A stretch of 64,000 nucleotides of DNA from Nesterenkonia xinjiangensis (GCF_013410745.1 NZ_JACCFY010000001.1:1426001-1490000); one strand, 5' to 3'; counted from the stretch's first letter, positions 43,737 through 53,233 are shown. Numbers and translations are program-made. Notes: generated from the letters alone by a model not told the origin.

Positions 43737-45254
43737 ATGTTCAACCTCGCACTGGCGGCCTCCCACGCCGCCACGATCCATCCGAGCCGGACCGCCGTCG
43801 TGACGCCGGACGGTTCACTGACGTTCGCCGAGCTCGACGCGCAGATCAGCCGTGCGGCTCGTGGGCTCCAGTCCGCCGGCATGCGACCAGGCGACACGGT
43901 GGCTCTGCACCTGCCCACCTCGGCGGCGTTTGTCATCTGCTTCTACGCCGCACTGCGGGCCGGCCTGATCGCGGCCCCCGTGGCCCCCTACGCGGCACCC
44001 CGAGAGCTGCGGCATGCCCTGGAGATCTCCGCGTCCCAAGCACTGATCACCGCCTCCGCGGACCCGCCCGAGGGCTGCGACGGCGTTCCCGTCATGGACT
44101 GCGAAACGCTGGTGGCACGAGGAGCAGACGGACGCTCGGATCCGTTCGTCGCCCGCTCCCCCGAGGACGTGGCTGCAGTGATCTTCACCTCCGGGACGAC
44201 CGGAGCCGCCAAGGCGGCGAAGCTGACGCATTGGAACCTATGGATGAGCTGCACGGCACTGTCGGCACGCACCTCACCCACCTCGGAGGACGTCGTGCTC
44301 GCGTGCCTTCCGCTGCACCACGTGTTCGGCATGTCCGGCCTGATGAACGCGTCGTTGGCCTGGGGCATGACCCTGGTGCTGAGGCCGCGGTTCGACGCGG
44401 CAGAGGCCCTGGATCTCATCGCGAAGCACCGGGTCACCCGGTTCTCCGGGGTTCCCACGATGTTCATGGACATGATCAGGGAGGGCGCCCAGGGGCGGGA
44501 CCTCTCCAGCCTGCGCCATGTGACCTCCGGCGGCGCGGCCCTGCCGCCCGGGGTGCTTGAGGACTTCGAGGAGATGATCCCCAGCGCGACTCTGCTGGAA
44601 GGCTATGGCGCCTCCGAGACGACGTCGTCGATCTGCGTGAACTCCAGCCGGGAACGCCGCCGTCTCGGCTCCGTGGGGACGCCCTCCTGGGGGACCCGAG
44701 TCCGAGTCGTCGCCGAGGACGGCGCTCTGCTGCCGGCGGGACCCGAGCACATCGGTGAGCTCCAGGTGTCGGGGCCGACCGTCTTCGCCGGCTACGCCGA
44801 CGACCCCGAGGCGACCGCGGCGGCCTTCGACGGCGAGTGGCTGCGCACCGGCGACGTCGCCTGGATCGATGCCGACCAGTACGTCCATCTGGTGGACCGA
44901 CGCTCCAGCCTGATCATCCGCGGCGGGCTGAACGTCTATCCCGCCGAGGTGGAGCAGGTGCTCTCCCAGCACACCGCCGTTCAGGAGGCCGTGGTGCTCG
45001 GCCAGCCGCATGAGAGGCTCGGCGAGGAGATCGCGGCACTGATCGTCCCCGGCAGGCCGCTCGGCGAGCTCACCGGTGAGCACCGTGCGCAGCTCGTGGA
45101 GCATCTCGACCACCACGCGCGCGAGCACCTGGCCGCCTACAAGCGGCCGCGCCTCATCCGCTTCGTCGACTCGCTGCCTCGCACCCCTTCCGGCAAGATC
45201 CTCCGCCCCGCCGCCCGAGATCTGCTCGCCGAGCAGCTCTCTGACGTCGACTGA
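43737..45254 (+). CDS. AMP-forming acyl-CoA synthetase (fatty acid/aryl acid ligase family)
   Basis: The ATG at 43737 gives 505 residues. Adenylate-forming motifs appear in order: IFTSGTTGAAKAAKLTH (about 147-163, with the usual PKG replaced by AKA), LLEGYGASETTS (about 286-297), GEWLRTGDVAWID, and TPSGKILRPAARD with the catalytic Lys near 490. It activates a carboxylic acid with ATP and CoA in the cytosol. It is transcribed away from the TAXI/TRAP operon and is followed by an acyl-CoA dehydrogenase, so it probably activates the imported acid or a companion acid. Confidence 0.92.
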   Translation: MFNLALAASHAATIHPSRTAVVTPDGSLTFAELDAQISRAARGLQSAGMRPGDTVALHLPTSAAFVICFYAALRAGLIAAPVAPYAAPRELRHALEISASQALITASADPPEGCDGVPVMDCETLVARGADGRSDPFVARSPEDVAAVIFTSGTTGAAKAAKLTHWNLWMSCTALSARTSPTSEDVVLACLPLHHVFGMSGLMNASLAWGMTLVLRPRFDAAEALDLIAKHRVTRFSGVPTMFMDMIREGAQGRDLSSLRHVTSGGAALPPGVLEDFEEMIPSATLLEGYGASETTSSICVNSSRERRRLGSVGTPSWGTRVRVVAEDGALLPAGPEHIGELQVSGPTVFAGYADDPEATAAAFDGEWLRTGDVAWIDADQYVHLVDRRSSLIIRGGLNVYPAEVEQVLSQHTAVQEAVVLGQPHERLGEEIAALIVPGRPLGELTGEHRAQLVEHLDHHAREHLAAYKRPRLIRFVDSLPRTPSGKILRPAARDLLAEQLSDVD

Positions 45255-45294
45255 CCTCCACTGACTCGCACCCATCCCTCGACAAGGAGACCCC

Positions 45295-46539
45295 ATGCCC
45301 GCTGAGCAGCCGACCCCCACCCGACGCCGCACCGACCTGATGGCGATCGAGAGCCAGCTCTCGGCCGAGGAGATCGGCATCCGGGACCGGGTCGCGGAGT
45401 TCGTGGATCGCCGCATCCGGCCGCACATCGCCCGCTGGTACGAGGAGGCGGTGCTGCCCACGGAGCTGTTCGGGGAGATGGCTGAGCTGGGGCTGTTCGG
45501 GATGCACCTGACCGGCTACGGCTGTGCCGGACGCAGCGCCACGGAGTACGGGCTGGCCATGCAGGAGCTGGAGGCCGGGGACTCGGGGATCCGCACGGTG
45601 GTCTCGGTGCAGGGCTCGCTGGCGATGTCGGCCATCCACAAGCACGGCTCCGAAGAGCAGAAGCAGCAGTGGCTGCCAGGCATGGCCGCCGGGGAGATGA
45701 TCGGCTGCTTCGGACTGACGGAGCCGACCGCAGGCTCGGACCCGGGCGCCATGGCCACCCGGGCTCGCCGGGAGGGGGACGAGTGGGTGCTGGCCGGCTC
45801 CAAGCGCTGGATCGGTCTGGCCACCATCGCTGATGTGGCGATCATCTGGGCGAAGGTCCCGGCCGCAGAGTCCGAGGCCGCCGTCGAGGGCGAGCACCGC
45901 ACCAGCCCCGACGACGCCGGTGAGGTGGTGCGCGGGTTCATCGTCCCCACTGACACGCCGGGCTTCCGGGCCGAGGTGATCGGGCAGAAGCTCTCCATGC
46001 GCGCGTCGCTGCAGTGCGACATCACCCTCGAGGAGGTCCGACTGCCCGCCGAGGCGATCCTCCCGAAGAATCCCGGGCTGCGCGGCCCCTTCGGCTGCCT
46101 CTCGGAGGCACGGTACGGCATTGCCTGGGGCGCGATGGGCGCCGCCCGAGACGCCCTGGAGGCCGCCCTGGACTACGCCGCAGAGCGCCAGCAGTTCGGA
46201 CGCCCACTCTCCGGCTACCAGCTGACCCAGAAGAAGTTCACGGACATGGCCCTGGAGCTCACCAAGGGGCAGCTGCTGGCCCTGCAGCTGGGTCGTGCGA
46301 AGGACGCTGGGACGCTGGAGAACCACATGATCTCGGTGGGCAAGCTGAACAACTGCCGGGCCGCCATCGAGATCTGCCGAGAGGCACGCACCATCTTCGG
46401 CGGCAACGGCATCACCGCCGAGCACTCCCCGCTGCGGCACGCCAACAACCTGGAGTCGGTCCGCACCTATGAGGGCACCGACGAGGTCCACACGCTGATC
46501 ATCGGGCAGCGGCTCACCGGGGAGGCCGCCTTCCGCTGA
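45295..46539 (+). CDS. Acyl-CoA dehydrogenase
   Basis: This FAD enzyme has 414 residues and an AAGGAG site. The sheet motif CFGLTEPTAGSDPGAMATRA (about residues 138-157) binds FAD. KRWIGLATIADVAIIW follows, and the catalytic Glu is in RTYEGTDEVHTLIIGQRLTGEAAF at the C-terminus. It is related to glutaryl-CoA dehydrogenase-like enzymes and to the gene at 34184, but clearly different in sequence. Its insert AAVEGEHRTSPDDAGE (about 195-210) is unusual. It probably acts on the ligase product in the same two-gene operon. Confidence 0.93.
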   Translation: MPAEQPTPTRRRTDLMAIESQLSAEEIGIRDRVAEFVDRRIRPHIARWYEEAVLPTELFGEMAELGLFGMHLTGYGCAGRSATEYGLAMQELEAGDSGIRTVVSVQGSLAMSAIHKHGSEEQKQQWLPGMAAGEMIGCFGLTEPTAGSDPGAMATRARREGDEWVLAGSKRWIGLATIADVAIIWAKVPAAESEAAVEGEHRTSPDDAGEVVRGFIVPTDTPGFRAEVIGQKLSMRASLQCDITLEEVRLPAEAILPKNPGLRGPFGCLSEARYGIAWGAMGAARDALEAALDYAAERQQFGRPLSGYQLTQKKFTDMALELTKGQLLALQLGRAKDAGTLENHMISVGKLNNCRAAIEICREARTIFGGNGITAEHSPLRHANNLESVRTYEGTDEVHTLIIGQRLTGEAAFR

Positions 46540-46582
46540 GCGACGCGGGGCAGCGGCCGGCCACTCGGTCCGCCATGACCCG

Positions 46583-47755
46583 TCAGCTCCGGAGGAAGTC
46601 CTCGACCGTGGCGGCTAGGAGGTAGGCTCCCTCGATCACGGCTCGATCTGCGGCCGGGGACACCGCTGCCTGCGCGAACTCCTTCTGATGGTTGACCGCG
46701 GGCAGCGAGTCGATGGACAGATAGGGGTGTATCGCACGGGTGACCAGCGAAACGTTCCCCATGTCAGTGGAGGCGGTGTTCATCCCGCCTCCCACCGATT
46801 CCTCGCGGTCCATGTCTCGTCCCACGGTCTGCGCGTTGACGGCGAAGAGGTCCGCGAGCTCGGCGTCATTGCGAAACTCGGAGTAGCGCGGGCTCGTCTC
46901 CACCACCTCCATGGAGGCTCCCGCGGCGAGCGCGCCTGCCTCGAAGCAGCCACGCACTCTCTCGAAGGTGGCCTCCAGCTCGTCGAGATCAGCGGCCCTG
47001 ACATACCAGGAACCACGGCAATGGTCTGGGATCACGTTCGGAGCCGAACCAGCCTCCCGGACGATGCCATGCACTCTGGTGCTCGCGGGCAGCTGCTGCC
47101 GGAGCAGCCCGATCGCCACTTGAGCGACGGTCATCGCATCCGCGGCGTTCGTCCCCAGGTGAGGATAGGCCGCGGCATGTGCCGCGAAGCCCGTGTAGAC
47201 GACGTCGAAGTGAGCCACCGCGAACGGGCGTGCATACAAGGAGTTCGCCGGGCCGGGGTGCACCATGAGCGCCGCCTCGAGATGGTCGAAGGCCCCGTCC
47301 TCGATGAGATGGATCTTTCCTCCGCCACCCTCCTCGGCCGGAGTGCCGATCACTTCCACCGTCGCATCCAGCTCGCCGGCGAGGTCCCGCAGCGCCGCCG
47401 CGGCCCCGACCGCGGCGGCGGCAATGATGTTGTGCCCGCACGCGTGGCCGATCCCCTCGAGCGCGTCGTATTCGGCGATGAACCCCACATGGCGGCTCCC
47501 GGTCCCCAACCGGGCACGGAAGGCGGTGTCCAGCTTCCCGAAGGGCATCTCGATCTGAAATCCCAGCTCGCGGAGCATCTCGGATATCCGCTCTGCTGAA
47601 CGGAACTCCTGCCAGCGGATCTCCGGGGCGGCATGCAGGCCATGGCTCAGGCCCACCAGCTCCTTCCCGATCGCATTGACAGCACGGGCCGTCTGCCGGC
47701 GAGCAGCCGGGAGCTCATCCTCCGAGATCTGGTGGAGCCTCTCGCCCGCACTCAT
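46583..47755 (-). CDS. M20 family amidohydrolase (AbgB/peptidase M20D-like)
   Basis: This 390-residue protein starts with an ATG that overlaps the DUF1028 stop. Metal-site features are IGHACGHNIIAAA (about residues 104-116) and GTPAEEGGGGKI (about 136-147), with the lid domain at 180-290 (FAAHAAAYPHLGTNAADAM). The last ligand motif is in NTASTDMGNVS. AbgB-like enzymes split N-acyl amino acids or p-aminobenzoyl-glutamate. With RidA and aspartase nearby, an N-acyl or N-carbamoyl amino acid is a plausible substrate, by inference. Confidence 0.9.
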   Translation of the reverse strand: MSAGERLHQISEDELPAARRQTARAVNAIGKELVGLSHGLHAAPEIRWQEFRSAERISEMLRELGFQIEMPFGKLDTAFRARLGTGSRHVGFIAEYDALEGIGHACGHNIIAAAAVGAAAALRDLAGELDATVEVIGTPAEEGGGGKIHLIEDGAFDHLEAALMVHPGPANSLYARPFAVAHFDVVYTGFAAHAAAYPHLGTNAADAMTVAQVAIGLLRQQLPASTRVHGIVREAGSAPNVIPDHCRGSWYVRAADLDELEATFERVRGCFEAGALAAGASMEVVETSPRYSEFRNDAELADLFAVNAQTVGRDMDREESVGGGMNTASTDMGNVSLVTRAIHPYLSIDSLPAVNHQKEFAQAAVSPAADRAVIEGAYLLAATVEDFLRS

Positions 47756-48429
47756 CGAAGGTCTCCGGCCACGCCGAAGCCAGGAGCTTCATCAGGGTTC
47801 AGGGCCCGAGTCCTGTAGTCGTCCTTCACCGGTTCCCACAGGGACCAGAGACGCAGCAGCTCCGCGACCGGGTCGTCGGCGTCGTCGACCCGCAGGTCCG
47901 TCGTGGCCCATGAGACGTCGTCGATCACCTTGAGGCCCGCCGAGCGCACCGGACCAGCTTCTCCACCGGCCGCGAGCGCAGCCTGCAGCCCGGCCATCAG
48001 TCGGGCCTCGAGGCTGCTGCCGCGGTCTGCGTGGTACGCCTCCACCATGGCGTCGACGGTGTCGGCAGAGGCCAGCAGGTTCCCCGCCGCCACCGCAGCA
48101 TCTGCCGATGCCCAATGGTTGATCCCCAGGGAGTTCTCACCTGAGTGATGAGCCGTCCGGCCCTCATCGTCCACCACGGAGAGCTGCCGATAGTCTGCGA
48201 ACGGCTCCTCCTGAAGCGTCCTGCTCAGAGCATCCTCACTGCCGAGCCCCTGCTCAAGACGGTCGAGGATGGCGGGCCCCAACCCCGGGTTCGTCACGTT
48301 CTGACTGGCGACGACCCCCACCCCACGGCGCAGATGAATGCAACGGGAGGCGACAGCGGGCGACGAGGAACATACGACCATCCCGAATGAGCCGGACTCG
48401 GGATCCCTTGCTGCAAGCGAAAACGTCAT
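47752..48429 (-). CDS. DUF1028 domain protein
   Basis: The ATG at 48429 follows AGGAG and gives 225 residues. The N-terminal MTFSLAARDPESGSFGMVV and GVGVVASQNVTNPGLG are characteristic of DUF1028, an Ntn-hydrolase-like family often found with M20 or other amidohydrolases and RidA. The function of the family is not firmly known, and a hydrolase role is likely. The ATGA overlap with the M20 gene shows tight coupling. The C-terminus keeps the WEPVKDDYRTRALNPDEAP motif typical of the family. Confidence 0.86.
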   Translation of the reverse strand: MTFSLAARDPESGSFGMVVCSSSPAVASRCIHLRRGVGVVASQNVTNPGLGPAILDRLEQGLGSEDALSRTLQEEPFADYRQLSVVDDEGRTAHHSGENSLGINHWASADAAVAAGNLLASADTVDAMVEAYHADRGSSLEARLMAGLQAALAAGGEAGPVRSAGLKVIDDVSWATTDLRVDDADDPVAELLRLWSLWEPVKDDYRTRALNPDEAPGFGVAGDLR

Positions 48430-48452
48430 GGCATCTCCTGTGAAGAGTCGGT

Positions 48453-48857
48453 TCAGAGCACTGCGGTGGCGTCGATCTCCACGAGCCACTCGGGCCGGGC
48501 CAGGGCCTCGACCACCAGCCCGGTGGAGACGGGATGGACGCCCCTCAGGTATCTGCCCATGACCCGGTAGACGGTCTCCCGGTACCGGATGTCCGTGAGG
48601 TAGACCGTCACCTTGACGATGTCTTCGATCGATCCGCCGGCTTCGGTCACCAGCAGCGAGATGTTCTCCATGGCCTGCACCGTCTGTGCTTCGACATCTC
48701 CGATGCCGACGGACTCCCTGGTCTCCAGGTCCTGCGCGACCTGGCCACGCAGGTAGACGACGCCGTTGGCGACGACGGCTTGGCAGAGATCGTTGTCCAG
48801 GTTCTGCTCTGGATAGGTGTCCTTGGTGTTGAACGGTCGAATACGCGTGTGCTTCAT
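48453..48857 (-). CDS. RidA family protein (reactive enamine/imine deaminase family)
   Basis: The ATG at 48857 is 10 bases after AAGGA and gives 134 residues. An in-frame ATG at 48866 lies too close to that site. RidA/YjgF/YER057c features are YPEQNLDNDLCQAVVANGVVYLRGQ (in parts), MENISLLVTEAGGSIEDIVKVTVYLTD and the trimer-interface VVEALARPEWLVEIDATAVL. The family's catalytic Arg (usually in SxPARxxxxV) is replaced by LARPEWLVE, with the Arg position kept. It may remove enamine or iminium intermediates from amino-acid breakdown. Confidence 0.88.
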   Translation of the reverse strand: MKHTRIRPFNTKDTYPEQNLDNDLCQAVVANGVVYLRGQVAQDLETRESVGIGDVEAQTVQAMENISLLVTEAGGSIEDIVKVTVYLTDIRYRETVYRVMGRYLRGVHPVSTGLVVEALARPEWLVEIDATAVL

Positions 48858-48914
48858 CGCTGTCATTTCCTTCTCATGCTCTCTGTGAAAGGGCGGGGAT
48901 CGGCAGGGCACGGT

Positions 48915-50213
48915 CTATGTGGATCGCAGAGCACCCCCGAGAACAGCCGGCCGGAGGTTATCGACCGCGGTCTCATGGTCCAGGTAGCCCTGCTGGATCA
49001 TGATGTGATCGGCGATGTGCTTGGCGTCATGCCAGACTCCCCAGATGAAGCTCGACCCCCTGCTCGACTGCCAGGGGAGACCCAGGAAGTAGATCCCTGG
49101 CTCCGCTGCGACTCCTCGCTGATGACGGGGCCTGCCGTCGTGGTCGAACGCATCGACCTTCAGCCAGCTGTAGTCGACGCGGAACCCGGTGGCCCACACC
49201 ACGGAGGTGATGCCGGCGTCGTCGACCTCCAGCTCCAGGATCGGGTCTGTGAGGCATCCGGGCTCCGGGCGCAGCTCACGCGCCTCCGGCTCTTCGGGCA
49301 GATCGAGGCCGTTTCTCTCGACGTAGGCGTCGGCCTCATCGAGAAGGGAGAGGTAGTTGGCATCGCCATCGGCGATGTTGCTCCTCAGGTCCTCGGCGAA
49401 ATGCAGTCTTCCCTCGGCGAACGATTGAGTCCGCCCGACAAGCGTGATGCCGTCGGCGGCCAGGGCGCGGAAGTCGACGGTCTGACCTCCGTGTGCCCCG
49501 CTGACAGCGATCGTGACGTGCTCGGATCCGCTCGGTGGAGCGGAAGCCGCCCACTTGTTGAGCACGCCGAGCCACCAGACGAAGTCCCGCCCACGGTAGC
49601 TCCGTGGAGGCCTGTCGTGCGGGCCGACGGACAGGTAGACCTGGCGTCCGGCTCTCCGGAGCTCATCGGCGATCTGCACACCTGAGGACCCTGCCCCGAC
49701 CACCAGCACCGCCCCCGCCGGCAGCTGCTCAGGGCGTCGATAGGAGCTGGAATGGAGCTGCTGCAGCCCCACCTCCGCGGGAAGGAGATCCGGAACGACA
49801 CCCTTCTGAAAGGGCCCGGTCGCAGCGACGACGTATCGGGCCTCGATCGCACCCTCTGAGGTCTGCACGTGAAAGCCGGGCCTCCCGGCGTTCTTCCGGA
49901 CCGAGGTGACCTCGACCCCGCACCGAACCGGCGCGTCGATCATGTCGGCATACGAGACGAAGTAGTCGGCCACCTGTTCCTTGGACGCGAAGGCATCGCC
50001 GGAGATGCCGTCGAACTCCCGACCGGGGAAGCGGTCATGCCACGCCGGCCCGTTGGCCACCAGCGAGTCCCAGCGCTCGGAGCGCCAGCGCTCAGCGATG
50101 CGGCTCCTCTCCAGCACGAGATGAGGAATCCCCCGAGCACCCAGGTGCTCGCTGATGGCGATCCCCGCCTGACCGGCGCCGACGACGAGCACCTCAGTCT
50201 GTTCGTATGACAT
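48915..50213 (-). CDS. Flavin-containing monooxygenase (class B, TrkA-like)
   Basis: The ATG at 50213, after GAGAGG, gives 432 residues. FAD loop VVGAGQAGIAISEHL lies at residues 10-24, and a second Rossmann loop VVGAGSSGVQIADEL near 173-187 binds NADPH. The linker LHSSSYRRPEQL between them fits the monooxygenase H-S-x-x-Y type motif. It could hydroxylate or oxidise an amine or thiol of an imported compound. It heads the leftward operon with RidA, DUF1028 and M20 and is divergent from a LysR. Confidence 0.9.
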   Translation of the reverse strand: MSYEQTEVLVVGAGQAGIAISEHLGARGIPHLVLERSRIAERWRSERWDSLVANGPAWHDRFPGREFDGISGDAFASKEQVADYFVSYADMIDAPVRCGVEVTSVRKNAGRPGFHVQTSEGAIEARYVVAATGPFQKGVVPDLLPAEVGLQQLHSSSYRRPEQLPAGAVLVVGAGSSGVQIADELRRAGRQVYLSVGPHDRPPRSYRGRDFVWWLGVLNKWAASAPPSGSEHVTIAVSGAHGGQTVDFRALAADGITLVGRTQSFAEGRLHFAEDLRSNIADGDANYLSLLDEADAYVERNGLDLPEEPEARELRPEPGCLTDPILELEVDDAGITSVVWATGFRVDYSWLKVDAFDHDGRPRHQRGVAAEPGIYFLGLPWQSSRGSSFIWGVWHDAKHIADHIMIQQGYLDHETAVDNLRPAVLGGALRST

Positions 50214-50296
50214 CCCTCGCCCTCTCACTCTTGTGACACTGCCTGGTGAGACCCATCATCAGCGGCCTTCCGCATCACTTCAAACATCGAGAAGGC

Positions 50297-50307
50297 ATGC
50301 ACTGCAT
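50297..50307. promoter_or_regulatory. Palindrome between flavin monooxygenase and LysR genes
   Basis: ATGCACTGCAT is a perfect 11-base palindrome 59 bases upstream of the LysR start and 84 bases upstream of the monooxygenase start. It is a candidate LysR site in a divergent promoter. Confidence 0.45.
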
Positions 50308-50365
50308 AAGATCAATGGAAGAATTGCGACCAGCCGCAGCTTTCCCAATCGCCCAGGGGGCACGC

Positions 50366-51274
50366 ATGCCACGGCCACAGAACGAACTGACGCTGTCGCA
50401 GATCCGATACTTCGTGCGCGCCGCGGAGCTCGGCTCCATGACGGAGGCCGCCGGAGAGCTGTTCGTCGCCCAATCAGCCATCTCCACCGCGATCTCGCAC
50501 CTGGAGGCGTCCCTGGGGTGCAAGCTGCTGGTGAGACAACGCTCCCGAGGGGTCGTGCTCACCGAACAGGGACGAAGCTTCTACACCCGCGCCATGAGTG
50601 TCCTGCATGGGTTGGACGACGCGGTGGACTCGGTCCGCCCTGAGCAGCTCTCCGGCTGGCTCACCGCGGGATGCTTCACGACGCTTGCACCCTTCTGGCT
50701 GCCGGAGGTCTACGACGCGCTGACCTCCAAGTACTCCGACCTCACAGTCCGCATCAGGGAGGTCACAGCCGATCAGATCCACCCGCTCCTGCTGCGCAGA
50801 GAGCTGGAGATCGCGCTGACCTACAGCTTCGACTACGGCAGAGAGGTGACCTTCGAGCCCATCTGCGAGGCTCCGATCTACGCGGCCGTCGCCGACGCCT
50901 CCCCGCTCGCCGCACGCGAGAGCATCACCCTGGAGGAGCTGGCCGATGAGCCCCTCATCCTCCTCGACCTGGGGAAGAGCACCAACTACTTCCTGTCGAT
51001 CTTTCGCGAAGCACGCCTGCAGCCACAGGTGCATCAACGCTTCGAGAGCTTCGAGGTCGTCCGTTCCATGGTGGCTCGGGGCCACGGGTACACCCTCCTG
51101 AACCAGCGCCCGGCCCATGACCTGACCAACGACGGCGGCCGAATCGCGCGGCTCAGGATCGACGGCGCTCGATCCCTTCTGCAGATCGGACTGGCCTACC
51201 GGTCCGGTGAAGCACTCTCCAGGAAGGGCCAGGCCTTCGCGGACGAATGCAGGCGCATCTTCTCCGACGACTAG
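50366..51274 (+). CDS. LysR family transcriptional regulator
   Basis: The ATG at 50366 gives 302 residues. The helix-turn-helix region runs from ELTLSQIRYFVRAAELGSM to AQSAISTAISHLEASLG. The effector domain (LTAGCFTTLAPFWLPEVYDAL, in parts) shows the ligand-binding fold. It is divergent from the monooxygenase/RidA/DUF1028/M20 operon and followed by the symporter, so it probably regulates one or both. In-frame ATG codons upstream (50246 onward) lack ribosome sites. Confidence 0.92.
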   Translation: MPRPQNELTLSQIRYFVRAAELGSMTEAAGELFVAQSAISTAISHLEASLGCKLLVRQRSRGVVLTEQGRSFYTRAMSVLHGLDDAVDSVRPEQLSGWLTAGCFTTLAPFWLPEVYDALTSKYSDLTVRIREVTADQIHPLLLRRELEIALTYSFDYGREVTFEPICEAPIYAAVADASPLAARESITLEELADEPLILLDLGKSTNYFLSIFREARLQPQVHQRFESFEVVRSMVARGHGYTLLNQRPAHDLTNDGGRIARLRIDGARSLLQIGLAYRSGEALSRKGQAFADECRRIFSDD

Positions 51275-51293
51275 CGCGTGCACTGGGTGCGCT

Positions 51294-51326
51294 GCATCAC
51301 GTCTCGTGATGCGCATCCTCGTTTTT
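51294..51326 (+). terminator. Rho-independent terminator after LysR gene
   Basis: GCATCACG (51294-51301) and CGTGATGC (51305-51312) form a perfect 8-base-pair stem with a 3-base loop. Five T residues follow at 51322-51326. It is 20 bases after the LysR stop and isolates the symporter operon. Confidence 0.75.
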
Positions 51327-51434
51327 CACTCATTGAATACCCTCCCTCATCGGTAAAGACTGGGCGCCATCCAGAACCACCGCTTGCACTGCGGCGCCGC
51401 TGACGGCACCTCAGCGCCCGATGAGGAGGATCGT

Positions 51435-51701
51435 GTGCGAACCAGACCCTACACACTCAAGACAAAAGTGATGTGGACACTTATCGTCACTTTGCTGGCG
51501 CTCTCCCAGTTTCCGGGAGTTCTCTTCTTCCATGATGTCGCCGAACCCAGAATCTTCGGCATGCCGTTCATCTATGGATACATCATCATCATCTGGGCGC
51601 TCCTCTGCGGTGTCCTCCTCTGGGCGTACCTGGCCCGCTGGGGCCGCCCCACACCCGCCGGAACGACCACTGACGACACTCAGAAGGGCGTGGATCGATG
51701 A
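51435..51701 (+). CDS. DUF3311 small membrane protein (symporter partner)
   Basis: A GTG at 51435 after AGGAGG gives 88 residues. Two predicted helices (TLIVTLLALSQFPGVLFF and GYIIIIWALLCGVLLWAYL) flank the conserved-looking AEPRIFGMPFIYGY turn, typical of DUF3311. Such proteins are encoded immediately upstream of SSS-family symporters and probably help in assembly or function. The stop overlaps the symporter start by ATGA. Confidence 0.8.
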   Translation: MRTRPYTLKTKVMWTLIVTLLALSQFPGVLFFHDVAEPRIFGMPFIYGYIIIIWALLCGVLLWAYLARWGRPTPAGTTTDDTQKGVDR

Positions 51702-53233
51702 ATACCCAGGAGATTCTCGGAATCGCGGCCATCGGCGGCGCCCTGGCGATTCCGCTGGTCATCGGGCTGCTCGCCTCCCTGAAGGCGCGACCCACGACCA
51801 GCGACTACTTCGTCCAGGGGCGGGCGATGGGACCGATCGCCCTCTTCTTCACCGTGCAGGCCACGTGGTGGAGCGCCTTCGCCTTCCTCGGCTCCAATGC
51901 GAACTTCTACCTCTACGGTCCGGCATACTGGACAGCCGTCATCTTCAATGTCTTCTTCGGAATCATGTATTACTGGATCGGCAAGAAAGTCTGGTTCCAC
52001 GGCAAACGAGGAAACTATCTCACGGCTCGCGATTTCTTCGTCGATCTCTATCGTTCACCGGGACTGGCCACCTTCATCGCCGTGATCCTGCTGGTCTTCT
52101 CCCTGCCTCATCTTCAGATCCAGCTGACCGGTGGGGCCTACCTCATCGACGTGGCCTCCGGAGGGACCATCCCCTTCTGGGTGGGCGGCCTGCTCTTCTA
52201 CACCGTCATCATCGCCTATGTCTGGGCAGGCGGGCTTCGCGCCATCGCCTGGACTGACATCTTCTACGGAGTCGGGATCTTCTTCGGACTCATCGCCGCG
52301 GGCGTCTACATTCTGGGCGAAGTGGGCGGAATGGGCACCATGTTCGATCAGATCGAGCAGGTCCGCCCCGAGAATCTCATCCTCGGGGACGGGATGTGGA
52401 TGTACTGGATCGCATTGGCCATCATCACACCGATCGGTGCTCTGATGACGCCCCAGCTCTGGACACGCATGTATGCGGCGAAGAGCCCTCGCCCGTTCGA
52501 CCTGATGCCGTTCCTGCTGGGTCTCGTGGCGATCGCCTACATCGGTGCCATGGTGATCGGCAATTCAGCGGTGCTCCTCGAGCCCGACGTCGAGCAGCCG
52601 GACCATGTGCTTCCGATCATGCTCCTGGAGCATGCGCCGCTGCTGCTCGCGCTGCTCGTGATCGCTGCCGGCGCCGGCGCTGCGATGTCCACGGCGAACT
52701 CACAGGTCCACGCCATGGCGGCCAGCTACACCATCGACTTCCACGGTCGGTACTTCCAGAAGGACCTGCCCGAACGAAAGCGCATCTGGGTCGGACGCTG
52801 GGCGATCCTGGCCTTCTGCGCCATCGCCTATGTGATGGCCCTCTACATTCCGGGCCTGCTGATCGCCATCGGCCTGGTCGCCTACGCCGGCCTGGCCCAG
52901 GTGATCGTCCCGACGGTGGGCGCACTCTTCTGGCGCCGCGCCAGCGTCGCAGGCGCGACCTCCGGTCTGATCGTGGGCATCACCACGCTCGTACTGTTCA
53001 CGGTCTTCCCGGCGCTGGTCCCCGGGCCGTTCAGCGTCCACGGTGCCGGCCTGCTGTCACTCCTGCTGAACGTGGTCGTCTTCATCAGCGTCAGCCTCCT
53101 GACGAAGCCGAGGAGCTCCGAGCTCCTCCTCAAGATCCGCCGTCGCCAGCAGGACTTCGAGGAGGAGCGCTGGGATGACGCCCCGGCGGCACCGGAGACG
53201 TCGTCAGCGGCAGACGTGAGCACCACCCGCTGA
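51698..53233 (+). CDS. Sodium:solute symporter (SSS family)
   Basis: The 511-residue protein has about 13 predicted helices. SSS features include RPTTSDYFVQGRAMGPIAL, VQATWWSAFAFLGSNA and AYVWAGGLRAIAWTD in helices 1-5, and AMSTANSQVHAMAASYTIDF in helix 8-9, where sodium ligands lie. It imports a solute, probably an amino acid derivative or carboxylate, with sodium. DUF3311 pairs with it, and the adjoining LysR and hydrolase operon suggest that it supplies their substrate. Confidence 0.93.
   Translation: MNTQEILGIAAIGGALAIPLVIGLLASLKARPTTSDYFVQGRAMGPIALFFTVQATWWSAFAFLGSNANFYLYGPAYWTAVIFNVFFGIMYYWIGKKVWFHGKRGNYLTARDFFVDLYRSPGLATFIAVILLVFSLPHLQIQLTGGAYLIDVASGGTIPFWVGGLLFYTVIIAYVWAGGLRAIAWTDIFYGVGIFFGLIAAGVYILGEVGGMGTMFDQIEQVRPENLILGDGMWMYWIALAIITPIGALMTPQLWTRMYAAKSPRPFDLMPFLLGLVAIAYIGAMVIGNSAVLLEPDVEQPDHVLPIMLLEHAPLLLALLVIAAGAGAAMSTANSQVHAMAASYTIDFHGRYFQKDLPERKRIWVGRWAILAFCAIAYVMALYIPGLLIAIGLVAYAGLAQVIVPTVGALFWRRASVAGATSGLIVGITTLVLFTVFPALVPGPFSVHGAGLLSLLLNVVVFISVSLLTKPRSSELLLKIRRRQQDFEEERWDDAPAAPETSSAADVSTTR

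Noticed and set aside
46540-46582. Hairpin between acyl-CoA dehydrogenase and M20 genes
   Set aside because: GGCCGGCC is self-complementary but too short to be a terminator.
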